Source: an uncultured Flavobacteriaceae bacterium (GTDB taxonomy: Bacteria; Bacteroidota; Bacteroidia; Flavobacteriales; Flavobacteriaceae). From it: a stretch of 56,577 bases of DNA. The translations under genes and the position numbers were made by a program. The stretch covers positions 1 to 56,577 of the forward strand of contig CAMZLD010000048.1 in the NCBI GenBank assembly GCA_947311635.1, in the 5' to 3' direction. The notes beneath the pieces are model-generated. The model was given only the letters and a program-made list of their open reading frames with translations. It had not been told where the DNA came from and made no database searches. This document shows positions 22,676-31,915 of the stretch, piece by piece; within the stretch, counting starts at the first letter, position 1, and the number at the start of each line of letters is the position of its first letter.

Positions 22676-22751
22676 TACAATCTTTTTTAAACCTTTTTAT
22701 ATATTAGTAGTCTTAATGATTGAAATAAATTCTAAATAAAAATAAAACACC

Positions 22752-23180
22752 ATGAAAAAACTATGTAGCATCCTCTTAATTATGTTGTTTGTAAGTGTTG
22801 CATCTGCACAAAGCGGAGAAAAAGAGCAACTTTCTGCTAGTCAAATTGCAGAACTTCAAACTAAAAAAATGGAACTTTACCTTGACCTCACTAAAGAGCA
22901 GCGTCAAAAAATTTACGAAGTAAACAAAAAAAATGCTATTGCTAGAAAAAAGCAATCAGCAGCACGTAAAAAATTAATTGAAAATGACAAATCCTTATCT
23001 GCTGAAGAACGCTATGCTGCGCGAAGCAAAAGGTTAAATGCTCAAAAAAGAGCGAAAATGAATAAAAAAGGTGCTGCTTGCTATGGCAAAACTAGCACTT
23101 CTTGTGAAGGTAAATCTACTACTGCTTGTAAAGGTGAAAAAGGGCAGAAAAATTGTTGTGCTGGTAAGCTAAAAAAATAA
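22752..23180 (+). CDS. Exported Spy/LTXXQ-like helical protein with Cys-rich C-terminal tail
   Basis: Signal peptide ending SAQ; LDLTKEQRQKIYEVN; tail ACYGKTSTSCEGKSTTACKGEKGQKNCCAGKLKK. Confidence 0.55.
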   Translation: MKKLCSILLIMLFVSVASAQSGEKEQLSASQIAELQTKKMELYLDLTKEQRQKIYEVNKKNAIARKKQSAARKKLIENDKSLSAEERYAARSKRLNAQKRAKMNKKGAACYGKTSTSCEGKSTTACKGEKGQKNCCAGKLKK

Positions 23181-23195
23181 CAATCCAAATATAGT

Positions 23196-23241
23196 GCATT
23201 AAAAAAGAGGCTGTCTTTGACAATCTCTTTTTTTTTAATGC
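23196..23241. terminator. Bidirectional terminator between convergent genes
   Basis: GCATTAAAAAAGAGGCTGTCTTTGACAATCTCTTTTTTTTTAATGC. Confidence 0.75.
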
Positions 23242-24095
23242 AATCTCAATACTTGCCCAATACTAATTGTTGTATTTTCAAGTTTGTTAATCTGTTTTAA
23301 ATCAGCTATGTCAATTCCATATTTTTTACTAATAGAATACAAGGTGTCACCTTTAACAACAGTATGCACTGAAACCGTTTCTATTACTTTATTAGATAAC
23401 TTTTGGTAATTATTACTTGCTAAAACTTGATTATCGTATTGATATAATTTAAATTCTTCTATTAAATTGATGAGTTTTTGCGGATACCTTGGATCTGTAG
23501 CATAACCTGCTTTTCGCAAACCTTTTGCCCAAGCTTTGTAATCATTTTTTGGCAGCTTAAATAAACCTGCATAACGTTTCCTTTGTGATAAGAATAAAGA
23601 ATGGTCTCTAAATGAATATATTGGATTTTTATACTTTCGAAAGCATTCTCCTTTTGCATCATCATCATGATACACTTTTTCTCCTAACCATCCTTTATGA
23701 CATTTTACTCCAAAATGATTGTTAGATTTTTCCGAAAGTTCACTTCTACCTGCTCCTGACTCTAGTAATCCTTGTGCTAATGTAATACTTGCAGGAATGT
23801 GATAATCTCGCATTTCTTGCATGGCTATTGCTTTATATTTTGAAATATAATTTTCTTTTGCATTGGCATAAGTCATTTTCTTCGGAATAACTTTCTTTGG
23901 TTGCGCTTCTTTTTGAATATCATGCTCAACCACAACTTCCTTTTTAGTTAAAGTATCTTCTGGATGGTCTATAATAGATTTTTCTACTTTTGGTGCTTGC
24001 CTTTGCGATACCGTTCTCGATTTTTTTCTTGCGCCGCAACTAGTCAATAGTATGATAAGTGAAAATACTACTATAAATTTATATTCTTTAAACAT
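23235..24095 (-). CDS. Glucosaminidase-domain lipoprotein with C-terminal LysM
   Basis: SLIILLTSCGA lipobox; SITLAQGLLESGAGRSELSEKSNNHFGVKCH; C-terminal HTVVKGDTLYSISKKYGIDIADLKQIN. Confidence 0.9.
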   Translation of the reverse strand: MFKEYKFIVVFSLIILLTSCGARKKSRTVSQRQAPKVEKSIIDHPEDTLTKKEVVVEHDIQKEAQPKKVIPKKMTYANAKENYISKYKAIAMQEMRDYHIPASITLAQGLLESGAGRSELSEKSNNHFGVKCHKGWLGEKVYHDDDAKGECFRKYKNPIYSFRDHSLFLSQRKRYAGLFKLPKNDYKAWAKGLRKAGYATDPRYPQKLINLIEEFKLYQYDNQVLASNNYQKLSNKVIETVSVHTVVKGDTLYSISKKYGIDIADLKQINKLENTTISIGQVLRLH

Positions 24096-24106
24096 GAATA
24101 AGTGTT

Positions 24107-24958
24107 TTATTTTTTTTTTAGTAATTGTTGGTTAATGCCTTGAATGCCTTGAATACCTCCTGTATGAATTGCCAATACTTTTTTATCATTAAAATACCCT
24201 TTTGAAAATAAATCTTGTATTCCAAAGACCATCTTGGCATTATATATGGGATCTAACAAAACCTTATATTGCTGCTTAAAAGCATTGATAAAAGTAATCA
24301 AATCATCGGTTACTTTTGCAAAACCTCCAAAATGATAATCTAATTGTAAAAACCAAGCGCTTTGATTGTTTGTATAGGTTGCTATTTCGTTTTCTAAAAA
24401 GTCTCCTTTTAAGGCAGGAAAACCTATTATTTTTTGGTATCTTTCTGCTGTATTGATAATACCAGAAATTGTACCTCCTGTTCCTACAGGAACGCAAATA
24501 ATATCAAATTTTTTGGTTTGTTGATTCAAAATTTCTTGGCATCCTTTTACTGCAAGCGCATTGGTTCCTCCTTCTGGTATTTCATAATAGTTTCCGAAGG
24601 AATTACCAAAACGTTGTAAAAAATTTTTGTTATGCTTATTTCTATACATTTCTCTAGAAACAAATTCAAAATGCATACCATTTTGGGCTGCTAGACGTAA
24701 TGTTGGGTTGGTTGCTAGTGTTTTTTCTAAATCGTTTCCTAATTCATCGCCTCTTATAATTCCAACGGTCTTAAATCCTTGTTCTTTTCCGAAGGCAGCC
24801 GTTGCTGCTATATGGTTAGAAAAAGCACCTCCATAAGTAACTATGGTGTCACTACCCTTTCGTTTTGCTTCTAACAAATTATAGCGCATTTTGTAAAGCT
24901 TATTGCTTTGTATTTCTAAAATAGAAAATTGCGCATGTATTTGTGTTTGTTTAAACAT
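24107..24958 (-). CDS. ACC deaminase / D-cysteine desulfhydrase-family PLP protein with atypical, shortened N-terminus
   Basis: GGAFSNHIAATAAFGKEQGFKTVGIIRG; VPVGTGGTISGII; but the expected KREDLxHPxxSGNKxRKLKYN region is replaced by SNKLYKMRYN. Confidence 0.75.
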   Translation of the reverse strand: MFKQTQIHAQFSILEIQSNKLYKMRYNLLEAKRKGSDTIVTYGGAFSNHIAATAAFGKEQGFKTVGIIRGDELGNDLEKTLATNPTLRLAAQNGMHFEFVSREMYRNKHNKNFLQRFGNSFGNYYEIPEGGTNALAVKGCQEILNQQTKKFDIICVPVGTGGTISGIINTAERYQKIIGFPALKGDFLENEIATYTNNQSAWFLQLDYHFGGFAKVTDDLITFINAFKQQYKVLLDPIYNAKMVFGIQDLFSKGYFNDKKVLAIHTGGIQGIQGINQQLLKKK

Positions 24959-26873
24959 TTATGGCATCTATGGCTTCTTGTTGGGTTTCCCAATCTTGCA
25001 TAAGATCTTCTAAATCTTGTTTCTTTTTTTGGTATGTTTCAAAAAAGGTTGGGTTGCTTGTTGTTTGATCATAATTTTCTGAAAGCTGTGCGTCTAAATC
25101 AATTATTTCTTTTTCTATTTTTGAAATTTTCGATTCGATATTACTTAACTTATTTTGCAACTTTTTAATGCGCTTTTCTGCTTCTCTAGAAGTTGCGTAA
25201 TCATTATTATTTGAAGTGTCTTTTTGCTTTGCAACTACGGTTCTTTTTTCTGCTTCTCGTAAATTTTCTAATTGGTGTTGTTCTAAAAAATAATCAATGT
25301 CGCCTAGATATTCTTTAATTATTTTGTCTTTAAATCCGTAAACGGTTGTTGTTAAGCCTTGTAAAAAATCACGATCATGAGATACAACAATCAAGGTGCC
25401 TTGAAACTGCTTTAGTGCTTTTTTTAGCACATTTTTAGATGCAATATCCAAGTGGTTTGTTGGCTCATCCATAACCAAGACGTTGAAGGGTGCTAATAAT
25501 AGTTTGCACAATGCCAATCTGTTTCGTTCTCCTCCTGATAGTACTTTGGCTTTTTTATCAACATCATCACCTCTAAACAAAAAAGCACCTAACATGTCTC
25601 TTACACGCGCTCTGTTTCCGTCAGTTGCGGCATCTTCCATAATTTGAAGCACTGTTTTTTCTCCGTCTAAATGTTCTGACTGGTTTTGTGCAAAGTAGCC
25701 AATTTGGACATTGTGCCCTAGTTTTAGGTTTCCGTCAAAAGGGATTTCACCAACAATCATCTTTGCAAGGGTAGATTTACCTTGTCCGTTCTGACCAACA
25801 AAAGCAATTTTACTGTTTCGTTCAATTAACAGGTTCACATTTTCTAATACTTGATGGTCTCCGTAGCGTTTGCCAACATGCGTTGCTTCTACAATAATTT
25901 TTCCTGGATCTTTAGAGAGGTTAAACCGAATATTCATGACTGCATTGTCTTCTTGATCTACCTCTATGCGCTGTACTTTATCTAATTTTTTTATGAGCGA
26001 CTGTGCCATGGATGCTTTATTGGCTTTGGCTCTAAATTTTTCGATAAGCATTTCTGTATGCTTGATTTCTTTTTCTTGATTTTTTTGGGCTTGTTGTTGT
26101 TTTTCTCTTATTTCATTCCGTAGTAATAAATATTGCGAGTATGGTTTTTTATAATCATAAATCTGACCTAAAGAAATCTCAATGGTACGATTGGTAACAT
26201 TATCTAAAAACATTTTATCATGCGAGACAAGCACCACTGCGCCTGAATAATTTTTTAAAAAAGTTTCTAACCAAATAATAGACTCTATGTCTAAATGGTT
26301 GGTGGGCTCATCTAATAACAAAATATCATTTTTTTGTAATAATAATTTTGCCAATTCAATACGCATTCTCCAGCCTCCAGAAAAAGTATCTGTTATTTTT
26401 TCAAAATCTTCTCTTTGAAAACCGAGACCTTGTAAGATTTTCTCGGTATCTCCTTGGTAATTATAACCTCCTATGAGCTCAAATCTATGAGTAAATTCAT
26501 TTAAATCTACCATGAGTTGGTGGTAATACGCACTTTCGTAATCTGTTCTTTCTGCTAATTCTACATTAATCTGTTCTAGCTTAGCTTCTATTTCTTTTAT
26601 TTCTGTAAAGGCTTGATACGCTTCCTCTAAAATAGTTCTACCTTTTACAAAATCTATATCTTGTTTTAAAAAGCCAATGGTTACTTCTTTATCAAAAGCT
26701 ATGGTGCCTGCATCGTACTCTTGCTCTTTTGAAATGATTTTAAGCAAGGTGGATTTTCCTGCGCCATTTTTTCCTATTAATCCAATTCTATCACCGGCAT
26801 TTAACTTAAATGTAATACCAGAAAAAAGATCTTCTCCTTGAAAAGAAACGGTAATATTGTGTGCGTTTAGCAT
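24951..26873 (-). CDS. ABC-F family ATP-binding cassette protein
   Basis: Two Walker A (GKNGAGKST, GQNGQGKST), two signature/Walker B pairs (LLLDEPTNHLD, LVMDEPTNHLD), no TM segments. Confidence 0.95.
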   Translation of the reverse strand: MLNAHNITVSFQGEDLFSGITFKLNAGDRIGLIGKNGAGKSTLLKIISKEQEYDAGTIAFDKEVTIGFLKQDIDFVKGRTILEEAYQAFTEIKEIEAKLEQINVELAERTDYESAYYHQLMVDLNEFTHRFELIGGYNYQGDTEKILQGLGFQREDFEKITDTFSGGWRMRIELAKLLLQKNDILLLDEPTNHLDIESIIWLETFLKNYSGAVVLVSHDKMFLDNVTNRTIEISLGQIYDYKKPYSQYLLLRNEIREKQQQAQKNQEKEIKHTEMLIEKFRAKANKASMAQSLIKKLDKVQRIEVDQEDNAVMNIRFNLSKDPGKIIVEATHVGKRYGDHQVLENVNLLIERNSKIAFVGQNGQGKSTLAKMIVGEIPFDGNLKLGHNVQIGYFAQNQSEHLDGEKTVLQIMEDAATDGNRARVRDMLGAFLFRGDDVDKKAKVLSGGERNRLALCKLLLAPFNVLVMDEPTNHLDIASKNVLKKALKQFQGTLIVVSHDRDFLQGLTTTVYGFKDKIIKEYLGDIDYFLEQHQLENLREAEKRTVVAKQKDTSNNNDYATSREAEKRIKKLQNKLSNIESKISKIEKEIIDLDAQLSENYDQTTSNPTFFETYQKKKQDLEDLMQDWETQQEAIDAINV

Positions 26874-26954
26874 AGATTGTTACACTTGTTACAAAGCCAT
26901 TCAAAAAAATGACTTATTTTTGAAAATTATTAGTTGCAAAAATACGTAAATTAT

Positions 26955-27335
26955 ATGTTTAAAAAAGGTTCTCTTTTATATAGTCTGTTTAACAATAAAT
27001 GTCCGCGTTGTCAAGAAGGTGATTTTTATACAGATCCTAACCCTTTTCACTTAAAAAATTCTTTAAAGATGCATGAAGAATGCTCGCATTGTAAATTAAA
27101 ATACATGAAAGAGCCTGCTTTTTTTTATGGCGCCATGTATGTTAATTACGGTATTACTGTTGCTGAGGGTGTTGCCACTTTTATTATTACGTATCTTTTG
27201 GGCTTAACAATTGCACAATCTTTTATTGCAATTATTGCAGTGGTTGTTTTATTAACACCCATTAACTTAAAAATAGCGCGCTTGTTATGGATTAATTTCT
27301 TTGAAAATTACGATAAAAAATATAGTAAAGATTAA
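26955..27335 (+). CDS. DUF983 domain-containing membrane protein
   Basis: KCPRCQEGDFYTDPNPF...ECSHCKLKYMKEPAFFYGAMYVNYG with two CxxC pairs and TM helices. Confidence 0.85.
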   Translation: MFKKGSLLYSLFNNKCPRCQEGDFYTDPNPFHLKNSLKMHEECSHCKLKYMKEPAFFYGAMYVNYGITVAEGVATFIITYLLGLTIAQSFIAIIAVVVLLTPINLKIARLLWINFFENYDKKYSKD

Positions 27336-27339
27336 TTTT

Positions 27340-28383
27340 TTAATTTTCAAATCTATTTATTGACACTTCTTTGTCTAGTGGTTTTTGATGTTCTAAATAG
27401 TGATACAATGCTTTTGCCATACTAGGTGCAATAAGTACACCTCTTGTACCCAAACCATTTAACACCGCTAATTGTTTATGTGCTTTATGCACACCAATTA
27501 ACGGTCTTCTGTCTTTAACTGTTGGCCGAATACCTGCATGTTGATCTACTACGGTGTAAGGTGCTGTTAAAAATGTATCTAATTTCTTTATGAGTTCTTG
27601 TTTACCTGCTTCGGAAGGTGTAGAGGTTTTGTCTGTCCAATTGAAAGTAGCTCCGACTTTAAAATATCCGTTGCCTAGAGGCAACATAAAAACAGCCGAC
27701 TTTAATAAAAAATTAATAGCAACATCTGGTGCATAAATGGTTAGTAATTCTCCTTTTGATTCTTGCAATGGTAAGTGATTAAAAAAAGGATTTTGCTTGA
27801 TTCCAAAACCTTCACAAAAAACAATCTGTTTGGCAAAAATCCCTTTATACAACAACCCTTCTTCAAGAAATTCGATAGCTGAATAATCAAAGGTTTTAAA
27901 ATAAATTTGTTTTTTTTTGACTAAAAAAGTAGTGTAATCACTTAATAGATGCGCCACATCAATTTTACCTGTATGCTGTAATTTTCCATAACCAAAAGGT
28001 GCTTTTATTCCGTTGTGATTTTCTGAAATAATTTCAGGAATCATATAATAATCATTCACTGGTTTGTCTGCGGCAACTGCCCAATTGTTTTGTTCTTCGA
28101 TGGAATTAAAAAGGCGGTAAATATTAATATCTGATTGATACTTATTAGATAATATTTTTGCTAATTCTGCATAAAAAGGCTTTGCAATTTCTATTTGTTG
28201 GTGCGCTTTCCAAACGGGTGTAAATCGTTTTAATACAATAGGGTTATAAATACCTCCCGCTACTTTAGAAGCTTGTTGAGAATTGTTTTCAAACAACACA
28301 AAGCTTTTGTGATGTTTAGAAAGTTCATGAGAAAAAGCCAAACCTGCGAGTCCTAGCCCTACAATTATATAATCTACTTGCAT
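27340..28383 (-). CDS. FAD-dependent oxidoreductase (DadA/glycine oxidase-like)
   Basis: N-terminal YIIVGLGLAGLAFSHEL Rossmann motif; C-terminal GTRGVLIAPSMAKALYHYL. Confidence 0.88.
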   Translation of the reverse strand: MQVDYIIVGLGLAGLAFSHELSKHHKSFVLFENNSQQASKVAGGIYNPIVLKRFTPVWKAHQQIEIAKPFYAELAKILSNKYQSDINIYRLFNSIEEQNNWAVAADKPVNDYYMIPEIISENHNGIKAPFGYGKLQHTGKIDVAHLLSDYTTFLVKKKQIYFKTFDYSAIEFLEEGLLYKGIFAKQIVFCEGFGIKQNPFFNHLPLQESKGELLTIYAPDVAINFLLKSAVFMLPLGNGYFKVGATFNWTDKTSTPSEAGKQELIKKLDTFLTAPYTVVDQHAGIRPTVKDRRPLIGVHKAHKQLAVLNGLGTRGVLIAPSMAKALYHYLEHQKPLDKEVSINRFEN

Positions 28384-28396
28384 ACTGCAAAGATAC
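28384..28396 (-). promoter_or_regulatory. Promoter -7 element TATCTTTG four nt before the ATG
   Basis: Minus strand AAGTATCTTTGCAGTATGCAAGTAGAT. Confidence 0.5.
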
Positions 28397-28671
28397 TTGG
28401 TTTTATTGAATTGTTATCATTCTTAAATATTCTTGTCCGATTAAAATTTATAAAAACTTTAAAAAGTTATCTTTAATAAAGGTTTTAAGAGCTTTTTAAA
28501 ATAGGGACCTTGCTTTTTCTGTTTTTTTATATTATCTGTCAATAACAATAATTTCAAATAACTGTTTATCGTATAGTTACAATCAAGTCTTTTATCTTTC
28601 GTCTAATAGTGAAACGATCTAACGTCTTTAGACGGACACTAGTAATTCTTAAACAGCTTTGGTTCTAATAA

Positions 28672-28710
28672 AAAAAAACTCTTGCAATTGCAAGAGTTTC
28701 TTTTTTTATA
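28672..28710. terminator. Terminator 3' of gldN (perfect 24-nt palindrome)
   Basis: AAACTCTTGCAATTGCAAGAGTTT at 28676-28699 with A/T runs on both sides. Confidence 0.8.
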
Positions 28711-28724
28711 CTATTTACTAAAGA

Positions 28725-29636
28725 TTAGTAATTCCACATATCGTGTTCTTTATTACGAATGTTGTCTCTAATTCTATCAGATTCCATGACTTGAAATAAA
28801 GCATTTCCACGAACATAGTCTTTTACTTCTCTATCGCCGTAGATATTTTCTTCTTTATAAATGATAGCATTAAACCTACGCGCATTCAACATATGGTCAA
28901 ATGATATTGGAAACGCAGAATTTTTTGGATTAAAAACTTTCATTTTATGCATTTCTTGACGTGCATTTGGGTACCAAACCCAAAACATGGCAAGTTTCTC
29001 ATTAATATCAACTTCAATGTCATCTCTTCCTAACGTATTTACGTCTGGCGCAACAGGAGCAACACCTAATAAACGGTATTTTAATTCTCCTTGACGTTTG
29101 TCAAAATACCAAAGTCCTTTAATTTTAAAGCCTTTAATATCTTGAGAAGTTAAATTATATTCATCAATACCTTCGCTAATATCTGCTTGCCCTTGATTAA
29201 TTAAATCAAATGCATAATCTGTGGTATCAATTCTAACAGCCTTATTTTTGATTTCGTCAAAAGATAATTTTTCTGTAAAATAGGAATCAGAATATACTTC
29301 TGTAATTTTACCTTGTTTAATACCTCTTAACAGGGTGTCAAATAAAGATCTTCTGTTAGCAGGGGCTGACGTTGAATCAATTGGATAATAGTAAGGTAAA
29401 TTTAAACGCTCATTTAAATCTATATATTCCCATGTTACTTTTGACCATAGTAGATCTCTATCGTCAATATAACCATATGGCAATGGTTGATCATTGTCTG
29501 CTGCCTTCTGCTGATCGGTCTTTACACCAACTTGATCAGGAGTTTGGGCATTTAACAAGTTTGATTGCGCTTCTATATTTTGCAAAGAAAATATAAAGAA
29601 ACTACTTACTAGGATACAATTTTTCCAATTCATCAT
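28725..29636 (-). CDS. gldN: Gliding motility / T9SS protein GldN
   Basis: Position after gldM; PLPYGYIDDRDLLWSKVTWEYIDLNERLNLPYYYP typical of GldN. Confidence 0.93.
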   Translation of the reverse strand: MMNWKNCILVSSFFIFSLQNIEAQSNLLNAQTPDQVGVKTDQQKAADNDQPLPYGYIDDRDLLWSKVTWEYIDLNERLNLPYYYPIDSTSAPANRRSLFDTLLRGIKQGKITEVYSDSYFTEKLSFDEIKNKAVRIDTTDYAFDLINQGQADISEGIDEYNLTSQDIKGFKIKGLWYFDKRQGELKYRLLGVAPVAPDVNTLGRDDIEVDINEKLAMFWVWYPNARQEMHKMKVFNPKNSAFPISFDHMLNARRFNAIIYKEENIYGDREVKDYVRGNALFQVMESDRIRDNIRNKEHDMWNY

Positions 29637-29644
29637 TTTAATTT

Positions 29645-31177
29645 TTATCTTATTTCAACATTTACTGGAGCTGCCGTTTTGATTCTATAACCTCCACCAC
29701 CTTGTAACGTAGATTTGATATCAAATATTGCAATTACATCTCCTCGTTTGGCTTTGTTGATAACACTTTTTGCTTGGGCGTTCATTCTTGAACCGCTTAC
29801 TTTAACAGTGGCTTGCCCCGGTACTTTTAATGAAAAACCTGTAGTTGTTAATTTTAAATCAAACACAAATCCTTCTAAAACTACGCCAACAGAAGTTTTG
29901 GCTAAACTAGCTTTTGGCATTTTAACCAAGCCTGTTTCTCCTCTAATAGATCCAAAAGGTTTTGGAATATCTTTTATTCTAAACTTTTTTGTAGAACTAA
30001 CAGGTGTGCCATCTGGTAATTTACCAGAAACTCTAATAGATACTTCTGTACCAGAACCAGGGTTCATAACATAACTACTACCACTTTTTCTTCTTAATCC
30101 AGAAGCAGAAGCTGTTACTTTATTAGATGGAATACCCGGAATTGAAATTGTCATTGGGTTTGAAACACCACGATAAACAACATTCATTTTATCTGCAGAT
30201 ATTACAGCTTCGTTTGGTTTTGGTATTACTGCATAGCCTCCTTTTATTGGAATTTCCACTAAAGAGTCTCCTTCTTTAAAGAAAAAACTTCCTTTTAAAG
30301 TATGGTCACCTACAGAACCTGCAGGACCATCTAAAATAACTTGACCTGCTTTGATTTTTTCTTTAGGCATGGTTCTACCATTTAAAACCACTTTCTCTGC
30401 AGTTAAATTTGGATCATTTTTCCCTAAGATAATTTTTCCTGACAAACGTTCTCCTGAATAATAAGCATTCTTTTCAAAAACAACCATAGCGTCGTAATTG
30501 GTCATAGAAACACTTTTAATTAACTCACCTTGCAACAGGGTAGATAAAGCATCTGCTTCTGTTGCTTTAATATCTGCTTGCATTTGTGTTAAATTAGTAA
30601 TAGATGCTACCATTGGAAAACCTTCATAATGATATTCTAACCAATCAACTTTTCTACCTTCTTTATTAGTTTCTTTACCTGTGTAGAATCTATCAGCTAC
30701 AGTCTTAGCTAAATCACTTCCAGCTAGTGTAGAACCAACGCTATCTCTATAAGTATTTATTTTAGAGACAAACTCTTTTCCTCTTTCAGAATGTTTACCA
30801 TCTTTAAAAAAGATTTCATCTAAAGGGTCTGTTTTATCCATAGATTCATAATCTAATGGATTCTCTACATGTCCTTTCAAATCATTTTTTAGAGTTTCAA
30901 TATACCCATAAAGATCATCAGACAATGTTTTAATTTTATCTGTTTTTACTTTAGCTTCACCGTATTGCTTTGCTTGTTCGGCTGCTTTCTCAGCTAATGT
31001 TGCATATGCAGCACTATTTGTTGCAGTAGCCTTTACATTTGCTGTTTCTAATTTTTTATTCATAAAACCAAAAGCTGATAACACTTCTTTACTCATATTC
31101 ATTGCTAGCATTGCAATAAATACCAAGTACATTAAGTTAATCATCTTCTGCCTTGCTGAAAGTTTTCCTCCTGCCAT
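29645..31177 (-). CDS. gldM: Gliding motility / T9SS protein GldM
   Basis: MAGGKLSARQKMINLMYLVFIAMLAMNMSKEVLSAFG N-terminus. Confidence 0.95.
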   Translation of the reverse strand: MAGGKLSARQKMINLMYLVFIAMLAMNMSKEVLSAFGFMNKKLETANVKATATNSAAYATLAEKAAEQAKQYGEAKVKTDKIKTLSDDLYGYIETLKNDLKGHVENPLDYESMDKTDPLDEIFFKDGKHSERGKEFVSKINTYRDSVGSTLAGSDLAKTVADRFYTGKETNKEGRKVDWLEYHYEGFPMVASITNLTQMQADIKATEADALSTLLQGELIKSVSMTNYDAMVVFEKNAYYSGERLSGKIILGKNDPNLTAEKVVLNGRTMPKEKIKAGQVILDGPAGSVGDHTLKGSFFFKEGDSLVEIPIKGGYAVIPKPNEAVISADKMNVVYRGVSNPMTISIPGIPSNKVTASASGLRRKSGSSYVMNPGSGTEVSIRVSGKLPDGTPVSSTKKFRIKDIPKPFGSIRGETGLVKMPKASLAKTSVGVVLEGFVFDLKLTTTGFSLKVPGQATVKVSGSRMNAQAKSVINKAKRGDVIAIFDIKSTLQGGGGYRIKTAAPVNVEIR

Positions 31178-31217
31178 ATCTAATTAGTTTTTAAGTTAGT
31201 TTAAGTATTACTACTAA

Positions 31218-31865
31218 TTAGTTTTTTGTAGACATTGCAGATAACATACCTCCATATACTCCGTTTAAAGAAGATAGGTTTGCAGCCATAGAAGCCATTT
31301 GCTCTTTTAATTTCCCTGCGTTATCAACAACAGCTTCATTAATTTCTGCTTGGCGACTTGCACTTTCTAATTGCACTTTATACAAGCTGTTTAAAGATTC
31401 CATTTGTGCAGCTGCCATAGTTAATTGCTCACTATATTTTGATGTTGCTGCAATTGAATCTACAGCTGGTTGAATATTTTTTGCAGCACCACTAAAATTT
31501 TGAATACTTGATGCTAAACTAGACATCATACCGGCATCTAATTTTGCTTCTTTTAACATGTTATCCAATTTTTGCGACAACATACTTTGTGCTTCACCTA
31601 TTTGCTTCGTTTCTTTAGCTTTGCTTTTACCACTTCCTAATTCTGGATATACTAAAGACCAATCTAAATCTTCTTCTGGTGGATCAAATGCAGAAACTGC
31701 AAATACAGCTGCTTCTACAAGAAGACCTATAGTTAACATCATTCCTCCTGTAATAGGACCAAGGCTCATATGCTGTATTTTAAACAATGCACCTACAATT
31801 ACTACTGCAGCTCCCATACCGTATATGAAATTCATTACTTTTTTCTTTGTTCTTGATTGTGCCAT
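31218..31865 (-). CDS. gldL: Gliding motility / T9SS motor protein GldL
   Basis: KKVMNFIYGMGAAVVIVGALFKIQH...GPITGGMMLTIGLLVEAAVFAVSAFDPP. Confidence 0.95.
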   Translation of the reverse strand: MAQSRTKKKVMNFIYGMGAAVVIVGALFKIQHMSLGPITGGMMLTIGLLVEAAVFAVSAFDPPEEDLDWSLVYPELGSGKSKAKETKQIGEAQSMLSQKLDNMLKEAKLDAGMMSSLASSIQNFSGAAKNIQPAVDSIAATSKYSEQLTMAAAQMESLNSLYKVQLESASRQAEINEAVVDNAGKLKEQMASMAANLSSLNGVYGGMLSAMSTKN

Positions 31866-31915
31866 AATTTTCTTTTTAGTTAGTTTTGGTTATTAATAAT
31901 TTTTTGTTAAATGTT

